A stretch of 52,539 nt of DNA from Lachnospiraceae bacterium (GCA_028692055.1 JAQUYA010000009.1:1-52539); one strand, 5' to 3'; positions 36,745 through 45,641 are shown, counted from the first letter of the stretch. Notes: generated by a model from the letters alone, not told the origin. Numbers and translations: made by a program.

Positions 36745-37767
36745 ATGAATGGGAATAAAAAAAATCCATTAAAACAGGTTCTTGCAATTCGTGGAATGGG
36801 TGCAACACTAACAGCTTTTGCTGGATTGATTATGATTTATCTGGCATTTGGATTAATTAACAGCACTGTATTTACCGGGCAAAACATTATGAACCTGCTG
36901 CGTTCCATGTCAAAATATTTATTGATAGGTATCGCACAAAGTTATGTATTGATTACTGGAAACATCGATTTATCCATTGGTTCCATGGTAGGTATGAGCG
37001 CTATGATAGCAGCGACACTGATGACGCTGGGCGTAAATCCAATTCTTGCCATTGTCATTACTTTAATCTGCTGCCTTGCAGTAGGTGTAGTAAATGGATT
37101 TCTGGTTGGTAAATTCAAACTGCCACCTTTTATTGCAACACTAGGAACCATGTTTGTAACCAGAGGTATTGCATACATGGTAAATGGAAACCGAAATACC
37201 GATGCAATTGCAACAGGAGTAGGTAAGGAAACAGCAGATAATTTTCAGAATTTCTTTTATTATGGAACGACATTAGGTATTTATAATACATTCTGGATAG
37301 CAATCGTTGTATTTTTGATTTTCTTCTTCCTGTTATCAAAGACACGTACTGGAAGACACATTTATGCCATTGGCTCAAATGTTGATGCCGCTAAATTATC
37401 CGGTGTTAACGTCGTAGCAACGACCACAAAAGCATATCTGGTAAGTGCTATCTGCTCCTGTATCGTAGGCTTGATTTTATGTGCACAGGCTGGAATGGGA
37501 AATATGGAAGCTGGAAATATGTATGAAATGTATGGTGTTGCCGCAGGTGTTATCGGTGGTGTATCTCCGTTAGGTGGTACCGGAATGCTGCTTGGTACTC
37601 TGGCAGGTGCTTCGGTATGGCAGACATTGGAAAATGGATTGAATATGGTTGGTGCACAGGTTGGTATTCAACGTATTGTAATTGGTATTATCGTAGTATT
37701 TGCTGTTTTACTGGATGTCGTAGTTAGAACCGGTCAAATTGGCAAGAAGAATAAAAATGCAAAATAA
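36745..37767 (+). CDS. sugar ABC transporter permease (RbsC/MglC type)
   Basis: A 340-residue membrane protein of the BPD_transp_2 family with 8-10 helices. Conserved pieces are ITGNIDLSIGSMVG and the cytoplasmic coupling-helix region SKTRTGRHIYAIGSNVDAAKLSGV, which should contact the RbsA-type ATPase. ATG 36745 is used because GAGGAGG lies nine bases upstream; a longer TTG frame at 36724 reads through that SD. It lies 22 bp after the ATPase gene and 51 bp before the binding-protein gene. Confidence 0.93.
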   Translation: MNGNKKNPLKQVLAIRGMGATLTAFAGLIMIYLAFGLINSTVFTGQNIMNLLRSMSKYLLIGIAQSYVLITGNIDLSIGSMVGMSAMIAATLMTLGVNPILAIVITLICCLAVGVVNGFLVGKFKLPPFIATLGTMFVTRGIAYMVNGNRNTDAIATGVGKETADNFQNFFYYGTTLGIYNTFWIAIVVFLIFFFLLSKTRTGRHIYAIGSNVDAAKLSGVNVVATTTKAYLVSAICSCIVGLILCAQAGMGNMEAGNMYEMYGVAAGVIGGVSPLGGTGMLLGTLAGASVWQTLENGLNMVGAQVGIQRIVIGIIVVFAVLLDVVVRTGQIGKKNKNAK

Positions 37768-37781
37768 AAAGTGAAACTATT

Positions 37782-37794
37782 TCGCATAGTGCGA
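37782..37794 (+). other. small hairpin before the binding-protein gene
   Basis: TCGCA pairs with TGCGA over a TAG loop, ten bases before the SD AAGGAGG of the binding-protein gene. It is similar in size to the leader modules elsewhere in the window but lacks AGATGGG. It may protect the 3' part of a processed operon mRNA. Confidence 0.35.
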
Positions 37795-37818
37795 GTAGAA
37801 ATAAAGGAGGACATGGAA

Positions 37819-39642
37819 ATGAAAAAGAAATTATTAGCAACACTTTGCTGTATGGCAATGGTGGCTACTTCTCTTGTAGGATGTGGCGCGAAAAGCACAA
37901 CAACAGATACAGCAGCAACAGAAGCAGCTGGAGCAACAGGGGATGTAAAGGTTGCACTTATCACAATGGATTCCATTGACCAGCACTGGATTACTTTAAA
38001 TGAAGGTGCACAAAAAGCAGCCGGAGAACTCGGCGTAACTGTTACATTTATGGCACCAAATACCAAAGATGATGCACAGCAAATCGAATGTGTAAACAAT
38101 GCAGTCGCAGGTGGCTATAATGCAATCATGGTAGCAGCAAACGGACCAGATGCAATCTCATCGGCTTTAAAAGAAGCAGCAGCCGGAGTAAAAATTGTCT
38201 ATGTAGATTCTCCTGCCAATGTAGATGCAGAAGCAACTTTCTCAACCGACAATAAAGCAGCGGGTCAGACAGCCGGCGAGCAAATGAAAGCAAAATTAGA
38301 AGGAAATGGTGTTACATCAGGTGACATTGGTATTATCAATGTAAATGCAGCAACGGATTCCTGTGTAATGCGTGAAGAAGGCTTCCGTGCAGCATTTGAT
38401 GGAAGTGGATTCAACCTTATGGAAACTCAATATGGCGAAGGTGATGCAGCAAAATCACAAAGCATTGCAGAAAACTATATTACACAAGGCGTGGTTGGTA
38501 TCTTTGGATGCAATGAAGGTTCTACTACAGGAGCAGGAAATGCAATCAAGGCCGCTGGAAAATCAGATATCATTGGTGTAGGATTTGATAAATCGGATGC
38601 TATTTTAAATCTTATTTCTGACGGATTCTTACTTTGCACAATGGCACAAAATCCGGATGTAATGGGATACGAAGGTGTAAAAGCAGCAGTAGATGCAGTA
38701 AATGGAAAATCTCTGGGTGGTGCAGTTTCTGATACCGGTGTTTCAGTCATTGATGCAGCAACCGTTGGTGGAGGAAGTGATGATGCAGCATCCGCTGACA
38801 AAGCGGTTAAAGCCAGCAAAGAATGGAAAATTGCCTTGATTACTATGGATTCCATCGATCAGCACTGGGTAACCTTAAATGAAGGTGCACAGGCAGAAGC
38901 AGCAAAAGCTGGTGTTTCCGTTACTTTTATGGCACCAAACACAAAAGATGATGCACAACAAATTGAATGTGTAAACAATGCAGTTGCAGGTGGCTATGAT
39001 GCAATCATGGTAGCAGCAAACGGACCAGACGCTATTTCATCTGCCTTAAAAGAAGCTCAGACAGCAGGCGTAAAAATCGTTTATGTTGATTCACCTGCAA
39101 ACGTAGAAGCAGAAGCAACCTTCTCTACAGACAATAAAGCAGCCGGCAAAACAGCAGGCGATGAAATGAAAAAAGCATTAGAAGCAGCAGGCGTTACATC
39201 AGGTGACATTGGTGTCATTAATGTAAATGCAGCAACCGATTCCTGCGTAATGCGTGAAGAAGGTTTCCGCTCCGCATTTGAAGGAACTGATTTTAAGATT
39301 CTTGAAACACAGTATGGCGAAGGTGATGCAGCAAAATCACAAAGTATTGCTGAAAATTATATTACACAGGGTGTTGTAGGTATCTTCGGATGTAACGAAG
39401 GTTCTACTACAGGAGCTGGAAATGCCATCAAGGCATCTGGTAATGCAGACATCATCGGTGTGGGATTTGATAAATCCGATGCAATCATGAACTTAATTGC
39501 AGATGGACATTTACTTTGCACAATGGCACAAAATCCGGATGTAATGGGTTCTGATGGTGTAGACGCCTGTGTACAGGCATTAGAAGGAGAAGCACTTGGT
39601 GGTAAGGTAACAGACACTGGGGTATCTGTTCTTTCAAAATAA
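37819..39642 (+). CDS. lipoprotein with two tandem sugar-binding domains
   Basis: A 607-residue substrate-binding protein, about twice the usual ~300-340. The signal peptide ends in a lipobox (SLVGC). Residues ~42-325 and ~336-607 are two copies of a Peripla_BP_4 (RbsB-like) domain at a visually estimated 80-85% identity. Both copies carry ITMDSIDQHW, FMAPNTKDDAQQIECVNNAV, FSTDNKAAG, NVNAATDSCVMREEGF and GCNEGSTTGAGNAIKA. Copy A is one residue shorter at KEAAAGVKI versus KEAQTAGVKI. The DNA period is 879 bp. The linker (residues ~320-340) is short and Asp/Ala/Ser-rich. ATG 37819 has AAGGAGG eight bases upstream; ATG 37813 is too close to it. A true fused duplication and an assembly artefact should be distinguished, but the divergence between copies argues that it is real. 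Confidence 0.92.
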   Translation: MKKKLLATLCCMAMVATSLVGCGAKSTTTDTAATEAAGATGDVKVALITMDSIDQHWITLNEGAQKAAGELGVTVTFMAPNTKDDAQQIECVNNAVAGGYNAIMVAANGPDAISSALKEAAAGVKIVYVDSPANVDAEATFSTDNKAAGQTAGEQMKAKLEGNGVTSGDIGIINVNAATDSCVMREEGFRAAFDGSGFNLMETQYGEGDAAKSQSIAENYITQGVVGIFGCNEGSTTGAGNAIKAAGKSDIIGVGFDKSDAILNLISDGFLLCTMAQNPDVMGYEGVKAAVDAVNGKSLGGAVSDTGVSVIDAATVGGGSDDAASADKAVKASKEWKIALITMDSIDQHWVTLNEGAQAEAAKAGVSVTFMAPNTKDDAQQIECVNNAVAGGYDAIMVAANGPDAISSALKEAQTAGVKIVYVDSPANVEAEATFSTDNKAAGKTAGDEMKKALEAAGVTSGDIGVINVNAATDSCVMREEGFRSAFEGTDFKILETQYGEGDAAKSQSIAENYITQGVVGIFGCNEGSTTGAGNAIKASGNADIIGVGFDKSDAIMNLIADGHLLCTMAQNPDVMGSDGVDACVQALEGEALGGKVTDTGVSVLSK

Positions 39643-39679
39643 AGTATTTATAGAATAGAGTTTTAAAATTATTCATATA

Positions 39680-39716
39680 GTGAAAACCGCCGAACGTAGA
39701 CTTCGACGGTTTTCAC
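39680..39716 (+). terminator. strong hairpin between binding-protein and regulator genes
   Basis: Two 15-base arms (39680-39694 and 39702-39716) pair with one mismatch over a 7-base loop. No T-tract follows, only GCGTTGATG, so it is more likely an mRNA 3'-end protector or attenuator than a full terminator. It would let the transport genes be expressed more strongly than the regulatory genes downstream. Confidence 0.5.
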
Positions 39717-39798
39717 GCGTTGATGAATAGTGCATACCTGCTGTCTTGTGTTATACTATAAAAAATAGAAAATAAAAGAGTCATCAATGGGGGTCTAT

Positions 39799-41388
39799 AT
39801 GGTAAAAGTAATGATAGCGGATGATGAAGAACGTATATGTCAGTTGATAAATGCATTGGTAGATTGGGAAGCTCTGGGTATGGAAGTGATTGGCTGCGCT
39901 TCCAATGGAATAGAAGCGGTAGAGCGGGTACATGCCCTGCACCCGGATATACTGATTACCGATATCCGGATGCCGGGGTGTGATGGCTTGGAACTGATAC
40001 AGCGAGTCAAGGAAAGCCAGCCTGAATTGGAAGTGGTTATCATAAGTGGATACGCACATTTTTCTTATGCACAAACAGCTATTAAATACGGCGTTGGAGA
40101 TTATCTGTTAAAACCAATTAATAAGATTGAGTTGACGCAGACACTCCAAAAATTACAGGAAAAGATAAGCGAACGGAATGAATCAGAATATGACAGACAG
40201 GTTTTGATAAAAAACAGTGAAAATGACCGAAAACGTGTAAAAGAGAATCTGATTACAGATTTATTGGAAAATGATGACATGTGTGTTAGCTTTGAAATGC
40301 TGCAGGAGGAATATCATTTAGATGTAGAACCGGGTATTTTTCAGGCATTTTGTTTGAAAATGGATTATGATGCAGAACAATTGAGTGCTCCGGCCAAGAA
40401 GGTATTGTTTGAAAAAGCAGGTAATATGATAGAAAGCAGTTTAAAAGGTACCTGCTTCGAATTGGTATTGAGCATGAAAGACTATGTAATCTATGGAATC
40501 CTGAATTATGCACCAAAAAGACAGGAGGATATTCGAAGGCTTCTGCGGGATTGCCTGAATCAACTGACCGTTCAAAAAAGCATTTTAGGTCCAATTGATT
40601 TTTCTATAGGTATGGGCGACGCAGTGAAGCAGCCGGAGGAGCTTGTGAAATCCATGAAAAAAAGTACCTGTATCGTAAAAGAACGCATTTTAGTCGGTAC
40701 CGGTCATCTTTTGGAAAATATGGAAGACACCGCCGGTATACAGGGAAAGAATCTGCTGGAAAAGTATTCCCGCATGATTTTACATGCATCGGAAGTTATG
40801 AGTGAGGAAGAGGCAGATGCATCGGCGGAATATTTGAAAACAACGGCTCTAAATCTCAGAAATATCAGAGGATTTGAATTATTGGAATTAGTACTGTCTG
40901 CGGGCAGCCTGCTGATGATGCAGGTAGAACATGGCGAAAAGAATCACTTATTAGAAGAATTTAAGAAAAAATGTGAGCAGAGCAATTCGGTAAATATGCT
41001 TTTTGAACAATTGCAGGACTTGCAGTATCGTGTTATCCGTACCTTGCAGGAGGAACATGATACCGATGCGTTACGACCTATAAGACTTGCAAAACAGTAT
41101 ATTCAGAATCACTTTAAGGAACAGATTACGTTGGAAGAAGTAAGTGATGCAGTGGGTTTGAGTGCAGGATACTTCAGTGTCTTGTTTAAGAAAGAAACGG
41201 GAGAAGGCTTTGCAAAATATTTGATTAATATACGTGTGGAACAGGCTAAGATTCTACTAAGGGAGAGTAATGTATCGGTGGCTGATATCTGTAAAAGCGT
41301 CGGTTACAATGATTTAAAGCATTTTACACATACCTTTGATAAGGCAACGGGATTAAAACCGGGAGCTTATCGCAAGCTATACGGTTAG
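39799..41388 (+). CDS. response regulator, YesN/AraC type
   Basis: A 529-residue regulator. Residues 1-120 form a receiver domain (MIADDEERICQLI, phospho-acceptor D55 in ILITDIRMPG, conserved lysine in YLLKPINK). The middle ~300 residues are a helical sensory/linker region typical of YesN-like proteins. Residues ~425-529 are an AraC double helix-turn-helix (ITLEEVSDAVGLSAGYFSVLFKKETG and VSVADICKSVGYNDLKHFTHTF). ATG 39799 is preferred, with GGGGG about seven bases upstream. It should be phosphorylated by the kinase encoded 15 bp downstream and activate the transporter promoter at about 35.1 kb. Confidence 0.92.
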   Translation: MVKVMIADDEERICQLINALVDWEALGMEVIGCASNGIEAVERVHALHPDILITDIRMPGCDGLELIQRVKESQPELEVVIISGYAHFSYAQTAIKYGVGDYLLKPINKIELTQTLQKLQEKISERNESEYDRQVLIKNSENDRKRVKENLITDLLENDDMCVSFEMLQEEYHLDVEPGIFQAFCLKMDYDAEQLSAPAKKVLFEKAGNMIESSLKGTCFELVLSMKDYVIYGILNYAPKRQEDIRRLLRDCLNQLTVQKSILGPIDFSIGMGDAVKQPEELVKSMKKSTCIVKERILVGTGHLLENMEDTAGIQGKNLLEKYSRMILHASEVMSEEEADASAEYLKTTALNLRNIRGFELLELVLSAGSLLMMQVEHGEKNHLLEEFKKKCEQSNSVNMLFEQLQDLQYRVIRTLQEEHDTDALRPIRLAKQYIQNHFKEQITLEEVSDAVGLSAGYFSVLFKKETGEGFAKYLINIRVEQAKILLRESNVSVADICKSVGYNDLKHFTHTFDKATGLKPGAYRKLYG

Positions 41389-41403
41389 TGAGAGGAAGCA
41401 GAT

Positions 41404-42456
41404 TTGAAAAAACTTAAAAATTTTCGATATATTTCATATAGAGTATTTGCACTGGGCGTTTGCGTGCTGCTCTTTCTCCTGGTACTAACGGTTTACCAAA
41501 TCGTACTTTTATTACAGGGAGAGGCTACACTGGGGGCGATATTACTGCTGGTTATTGTAAGCAATCTTTTTGCCGGTATATTCTGGTGGCAGATAGTGAT
41601 TCCTTATCACAGATCCGAAAAGGTCATGAAACGATTTCTGGATGGCTATACACTGGCAGAGGACAAGGAACTGAGCATGTCTTTCCTGTCGCCGGCAACG
41701 CATAAGGAATTGCAGCGACTGGAGGAAATCCTACATTCCCCACAAATGTTTGACTTGAATAAAAGACAGGCACAGTATCTGGCACTCCAAAACCAGATAA
41801 ATCCACATTTTCTATATAATACCCTGGAGAGCATTCGAAGCGAAGCATTGATTGCGGGACTGGAAAGTGTTGCCGATATGACAGAAGCTCTCGCCACTTT
41901 TTTTCGCTACACCATATCCAAGGTGGAAAATCTGGTATCCGTAGAAGAGGAGCTGGAAAATTGTAAAACCTATTTTCGCATTCAGCAGTATCGGTTTGGA
42001 AATCGCTTGCAGTTACATATTGACTATGAGGAAGAGGAATGGCAGGAGATTATTCACTGCCGTATACCCAAACTTACATTACAGCCAATTCTGGAAAATA
42101 GTATCATACATGGTACGGAGCTGAAGATTGGAACCGGTAATCTGCGCATCCAATTTGAAAGAACGGAGAAAAGGCTGATTATTCGTATTTCAGATGACGG
42201 CATCGGAATGGAAGAACAGACACTTTTGGAGTTGAACAGAAGGCTGCGAAAGGACAGCTCCAAAGTATCCTATCAGCAATCGGAGACGAAGGGCGGTATT
42301 GCATTAGCGAATGTAAATAACCGTATTCATCTTATCTTTGGGGAAGAATATGGCATGCATGTATATTCCATTCAAGGAGAAGGAACAGATGTTGAGATAA
42401 CGATTCCGGCAGTTATGAGTGATAGAGAGATAAAGAATCGAGGGATTCTTCAATGA
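41404..42456 (+). CDS. sensor histidine kinase, YesM type, without an extracytoplasmic sensor
   Basis: A 350-residue kinase of the His_kinase (PF06580) class. Two membrane helices at about residues 12-34 and 40-60 are separated by only a few residues (QGEATL), so there is practically no outside domain. YesM proteins usually carry a ~250-residue dCache sensor at this place. The H-box is NQINPHFLYNT with H135, the N-box PILENSIIHG and the G-box DDGIGM. The start is TTG 41404 with GAGGA eight bases upstream. Its stop overlaps the next start (ATGA). The signal must come through the membrane or from a partner protein. Confidence 0.92.
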   Translation: MKKLKNFRYISYRVFALGVCVLLFLLVLTVYQIVLLLQGEATLGAILLLVIVSNLFAGIFWWQIVIPYHRSEKVMKRFLDGYTLAEDKELSMSFLSPATHKELQRLEEILHSPQMFDLNKRQAQYLALQNQINPHFLYNTLESIRSEALIAGLESVADMTEALATFFRYTISKVENLVSVEEELENCKTYFRIQQYRFGNRLQLHIDYEEEEWQEIIHCRIPKLTLQPILENSIIHGTELKIGTGNLRIQFERTEKRLIIRISDDGIGMEEQTLLELNRRLRKDSSKVSYQQSETKGGIALANVNNRIHLIFGEEYGMHVYSIQGEGTDVEITIPAVMSDREIKNRGILQ

Positions 42457-43952
42457 GAAAAGAAGTGTTTCGCATGGAGCGTGTGACCTATAAGGAACAG
42501 GGGATAACACTGCTTGAAGACTTTAATTTTAATGTTTTAGAAGGGGAAATCATGGGCTTCATTCCATTTAATTCACATGGAATGGCGTCCTTTTTGCGTC
42601 TTTTGAAGACGAACTTACCTCTGGACGATGGCTATATCTATTACCATGAAGAAATCATAAACTCCTGGAAAGGCGCCAAACAAAACAGCAACCGCATTAC
42701 CGTGATTCAGGATAAAACGTGTCTGGTAAAGGGAATGACCGTGGCAGATAATATCTTTGTGCTGCGTCAGGGATTTAAGCAGCATATCATAAAACCTTCC
42801 GTACTAAATGCACAGCTGGAGCCCTTTCTGAAGGACATTGACATGGATTTACTGGGTGAAGCATATGCAGAGAAACTGACTATCTTTGAACGTGTGGTTG
42901 TAGAGATATTAAAGGGGATCGTAGCGGGGCACAAATTGATTGTTTTATGTGAAATCAGTACTCTGATCAGTGGAAACGAACTAAAAAAGCTTCATAAAAT
43001 TATGCGGCATTATGCAAAGCAGGGACACTCTTTTATCTATATCGGTTCCCATTTTGAAGATATTATTCAGGTATGCAATCGGGCAGTGCTGCTATCTAAT
43101 GGCAGAATAGAAAAAATATTACAGCCAAGGGAAATGTACGTGGATAATTTATTTTCGCTTACCAAGGACTATGATAAATTAGTAAGGGGATATCTGGAGA
43201 ATAAAAAAGCAGGTTCCCCAAAGGGAAAACTTGTCTGCAAATTATATGCAGAAATTAATTCTATGAAAGAGCCATTGGAGTTCGTGGTGATAAGTGGCGA
43301 GTGCCTGGTCATACAAAGTCTGGACAATCAGATTTATCATGAACTGCTTCAGATTCTTACCAATAGCCGGGAGACTGCTTTCTATGGAAATGCATGGTTA
43401 GGCGATAAAGAATTTCGATTACAGGAACTAAATACCAACCGAAATTTTGCAGTCATTCAGGAAATGCCAACGAAAACAATGCTATTTACAGAACTTAGCT
43501 ATATGGATAATTTGTGTTTCAATCTGGATAAGAGAATGCGAAGCGTGTGGGCGAGAGGAAATATCAGAAGAAGTATTCGAACGGAATATGCCCCTATACT
43601 GGGTGATGAAGTATTTAACATGACCATAGAGGAACTAAGCGAAGGGCAGAAGTATCAGCTGGTCTATACCCGTATCTTATTACAAAAACCCAAGATTGTA
43701 TTTTGCATACAACCTTTTAAGGGTGCCGATATGAAGCATCGGATGTATATCTGGGAACTGTTGGAAAAGTTATTGGAAAAGGGAATTGCGGTCGTTATTC
43801 TTGCAGTAAATCTCGCAGATACACTTTCTCTTGCAGACAGACTTATCTGCATCGATAAAAATAAAGAGCAGATAGAATATCTGCAGGAAGAGTTTGCAGC
43901 TCTCCCTATGCTGGCTCCGTGGCTCTATCTCTACAGAGAGGATAGTGTGTAA
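42453..43952 (+). CDS. degenerate two-domain ABC ATPase (pseudo-ATPase), RbsA-like
   Basis: A 499-residue paralogue of RbsA/MglA, recognisable by overall layout but stripped of catalytic residues. In domain 1 the P-loop GENGAGKS is replaced by FNSHGMAS (residues 39-46, lysine to methionine) and Walker B reads LIVLCEIS, losing the aspartate. In domain 2 the P-loop region reads LDNQIYHE. The signature survives as LSEGQ, but Walker B reads VFCIQP, with I and Q replacing the aspartate and catalytic glutamate. ATP hydrolysis is therefore not expected. The gene overlaps the kinase gene by four bases (ATGA), implying a fixed ratio to the kinase. I infer a regulatory role linking transporter state to the kinase; no function is established. 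Confidence 0.82.
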   Translation: MRKEVFRMERVTYKEQGITLLEDFNFNVLEGEIMGFIPFNSHGMASFLRLLKTNLPLDDGYIYYHEEIINSWKGAKQNSNRITVIQDKTCLVKGMTVADNIFVLRQGFKQHIIKPSVLNAQLEPFLKDIDMDLLGEAYAEKLTIFERVVVEILKGIVAGHKLIVLCEISTLISGNELKKLHKIMRHYAKQGHSFIYIGSHFEDIIQVCNRAVLLSNGRIEKILQPREMYVDNLFSLTKDYDKLVRGYLENKKAGSPKGKLVCKLYAEINSMKEPLEFVVISGECLVIQSLDNQIYHELLQILTNSRETAFYGNAWLGDKEFRLQELNTNRNFAVIQEMPTKTMLFTELSYMDNLCFNLDKRMRSVWARGNIRRSIRTEYAPILGDEVFNMTIEELSEGQKYQLVYTRILLQKPKIVFCIQPFKGADMKHRMYIWELLEKLLEKGIAVVILAVNLADTLSLADRLICIDKNKEQIEYLQEEFAALPMLAPWLYLYREDSV

Positions 43953-43985
43953 CTTTAGGAAATTTACTGTTTGAGATTTAAGATA

Positions 43986-45449
43986 TTAGTCTGCTTGTAT
44001 ATTGCTCATGCGGTCTAAGAGCTCAATTTTAATATCATAAAGTTTGGAAGATAAGTCTACGTATACGTTGTGCGGGTTCACCAGACGTCTTGTTTCATCC
44101 CATAAGGTATTTAATTCCTGCTGGCAGTAGGTGCGGATATCCATGACTTTAGGAGATTCGTAGACGCATTCGCCGTCTTTGAAGATAGGGACCATAATTT
44201 CACGTAAGGTGTAAGTGCCTGCTTTTAATTTTGTCTTTTTCCATGGTTCTGCCGGGTCGAAAAGAAGCAGAGGATCTTTTTCGTTATAAACTTCTTCTTC
44301 TAAGCAGATTAAGTCAGCCTTGATTTTTCCGCTTTCTTTTTCGTAGACACGATAAATCTTTTTATTACCTGGATTGGTTATTTTCTCTGTATTTTCGGAT
44401 AATTTAATCTTAGGAATGAAGACACCATCTTCACTCATAACGGCAGCAAGCTTATAAACACCGCCAAATGCCGGCCAGTCTTTTGAAGTAATCAGGTTGG
44501 TACCGACACCCCAGGAGGTAATCTTTGCACCCTGTACTTTTAAACTGTCGATCAGATATTCATCCAAGTCATTGGAAGCAGAGATAATGGCATTCGGGAA
44601 TCCGGCATCATCTAACATTTTTCTTGCTTTTTTGGATAAGTAAGCTAAATCCCCACTGTCAAAACGAATACCGTGTTTTCCTAATGGAATACCGGCTTCT
44701 TTCATTTCCGTAAAGACACGAATGGCATTTGGGACACCGGATTTCAGGGAATCATAGGTATCCACTAACAGAATGCATGCATTTGGATATAATTCTGCAT
44801 ATTTCTTAAATGCCGTATATTCGTCAGAAAAGCTCATAATCCAGCTGTGCGCATGCGTTCCACTGATAGGGACATCAAAGAGTTGCCCACAAAGTACATT
44901 GGAGGTAGCAACACAGCCACCAATCATAGCAGCTCTGGCGCCATAAGTTCCGGCATCTGGGCCCTGTGCACGACGAAGACCAAATTCCATAATGCCATCA
45001 CCCTGTGCAGCATAGCATACACGGGAGGTCTTTGTTGCAATGAGAGACTGATGATTCATAATATTTAAAATGGCAGTTTCTACTAATTGGGCTTCCATGA
45101 TTGGTGCAATTACTTTCACCAAAGGTTCCCGTGGAAAGATAATGGTTCCTTCCGGAATCGCATAGATACTGCCGGAAAATCTAAAATTACTGAGGTATTC
45201 TAAAAAATCTTCATCGAAAATACCAAGGCTTCTAAGATAATCAATATCCTGCGGTGCGAAATGCAGCTCCTTGATATAGTTGATTAACTGTTCCAATCCG
45301 GCACAGATTGCATAACCGCTTTCCAGTGGATTGGTGCGGTAAAACATATCGAAAATAACCGTTTCATTTTCAGCCTCGTTCTTGAAATAGCCCTGCATCA
45401 TTGTTAATTCGTATAAATCGGTAAGCAAGGTTAAGTTTTGTCTATCCAT
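43986..45449 (-). CDS. pncB: nicotinate phosphoribosyltransferase
   Basis: Converts nicotinate and PRPP to nicotinate mononucleotide in NAD salvage. The 487-residue protein begins MDRQNLTLLTDLYELTMMQGY, the standard N-terminus of the long bacterial NAPRTase. It contains EFGLRRAQGPDAG, GTHAHSW and GIRFDSGDLAYLSKKAR, which bind the phosphoribosyl substrates. A longer frame to 45488 reads through a leader hairpin and is rejected. It converges with the pseudo-ATPase gene, 33 bp apart, and diverges from ileS. prs, the source of its PRPP, lies elsewhere in the window. Confidence 0.94.
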   Translation of the reverse strand: MDRQNLTLLTDLYELTMMQGYFKNEAENETVIFDMFYRTNPLESGYAICAGLEQLINYIKELHFAPQDIDYLRSLGIFDEDFLEYLSNFRFSGSIYAIPEGTIIFPREPLVKVIAPIMEAQLVETAILNIMNHQSLIATKTSRVCYAAQGDGIMEFGLRRAQGPDAGTYGARAAMIGGCVATSNVLCGQLFDVPISGTHAHSWIMSFSDEYTAFKKYAELYPNACILLVDTYDSLKSGVPNAIRVFTEMKEAGIPLGKHGIRFDSGDLAYLSKKARKMLDDAGFPNAIISASNDLDEYLIDSLKVQGAKITSWGVGTNLITSKDWPAFGGVYKLAAVMSEDGVFIPKIKLSENTEKITNPGNKKIYRVYEKESGKIKADLICLEEEVYNEKDPLLLFDPAEPWKKTKLKAGTYTLREIMVPIFKDGECVYESPKVMDIRTYCQQELNTLWDETRRLVNPHNVYVDLSSKLYDIKIELLDRMSNIQAD

Positions 45450-45455
45450 TAAAAA

Positions 45456-45479
45456 CTCCCATCCGCGACTCGGGGTCGC
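45456..45479 (-). promoter_or_regulatory. hairpin-GGATGGG leader module, copy 4 (pncB)
   Basis: On the minus strand GCGAC (45479-45475) pairs with GTCGC (45469-45465) over a 5-base loop. GGATGGGAG (45464-45456) follows directly, and the start codon is seven bases further on. This is the same order as at the GNAT gene, pth and the GH5 gene, with a third kind of stem sequence. Here the promoter is about 80 bases upstream, so the hairpin is not at the 5' end. Confidence 0.5.
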
Positions 45480-45564
45480 TGTACACATATTTGAATACTA
45501 AGAACCAGTAATTCCTTTTCACATTCGAATCAAAATTTCATACATGGCATTACCTTAACTCACT

Positions 45565-45593
45565 ATCATACTTTAGTTTGATAAAGAAATCAA
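45565..45593 (-). promoter_or_regulatory. promoter of pncB
   Basis: On the minus strand TTGATT (45593-45588), 17-base spacer, TATGAT (45570-45565). This predicts a leader of roughly 110 bases. Confidence 0.65.
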
Positions 45594-45611
45594 TAAATTA
45601 ACGTAAATTGG

Positions 45612-45641
45612 TTGACAAGAATGGGCTCCTTAGCCTATAAT
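45612..45641 (+). promoter_or_regulatory. promoter of the ileS T-box transcript
   Basis: TTGACA (45612-45617), 18-base spacer, TATAAT (45636-45641): consensus sigma-A elements. It is back to back with the pncB promoter, 18 bp between the two -35 boxes. Confidence 0.85.

Noticed and set aside
38475-39617. Long open frames on the minus strand across the binding-protein gene
   Set aside because: They occur as a pair at the same place in both domain copies, lack ribosome-binding sites, and follow from codon bias of the real gene on the plus strand.
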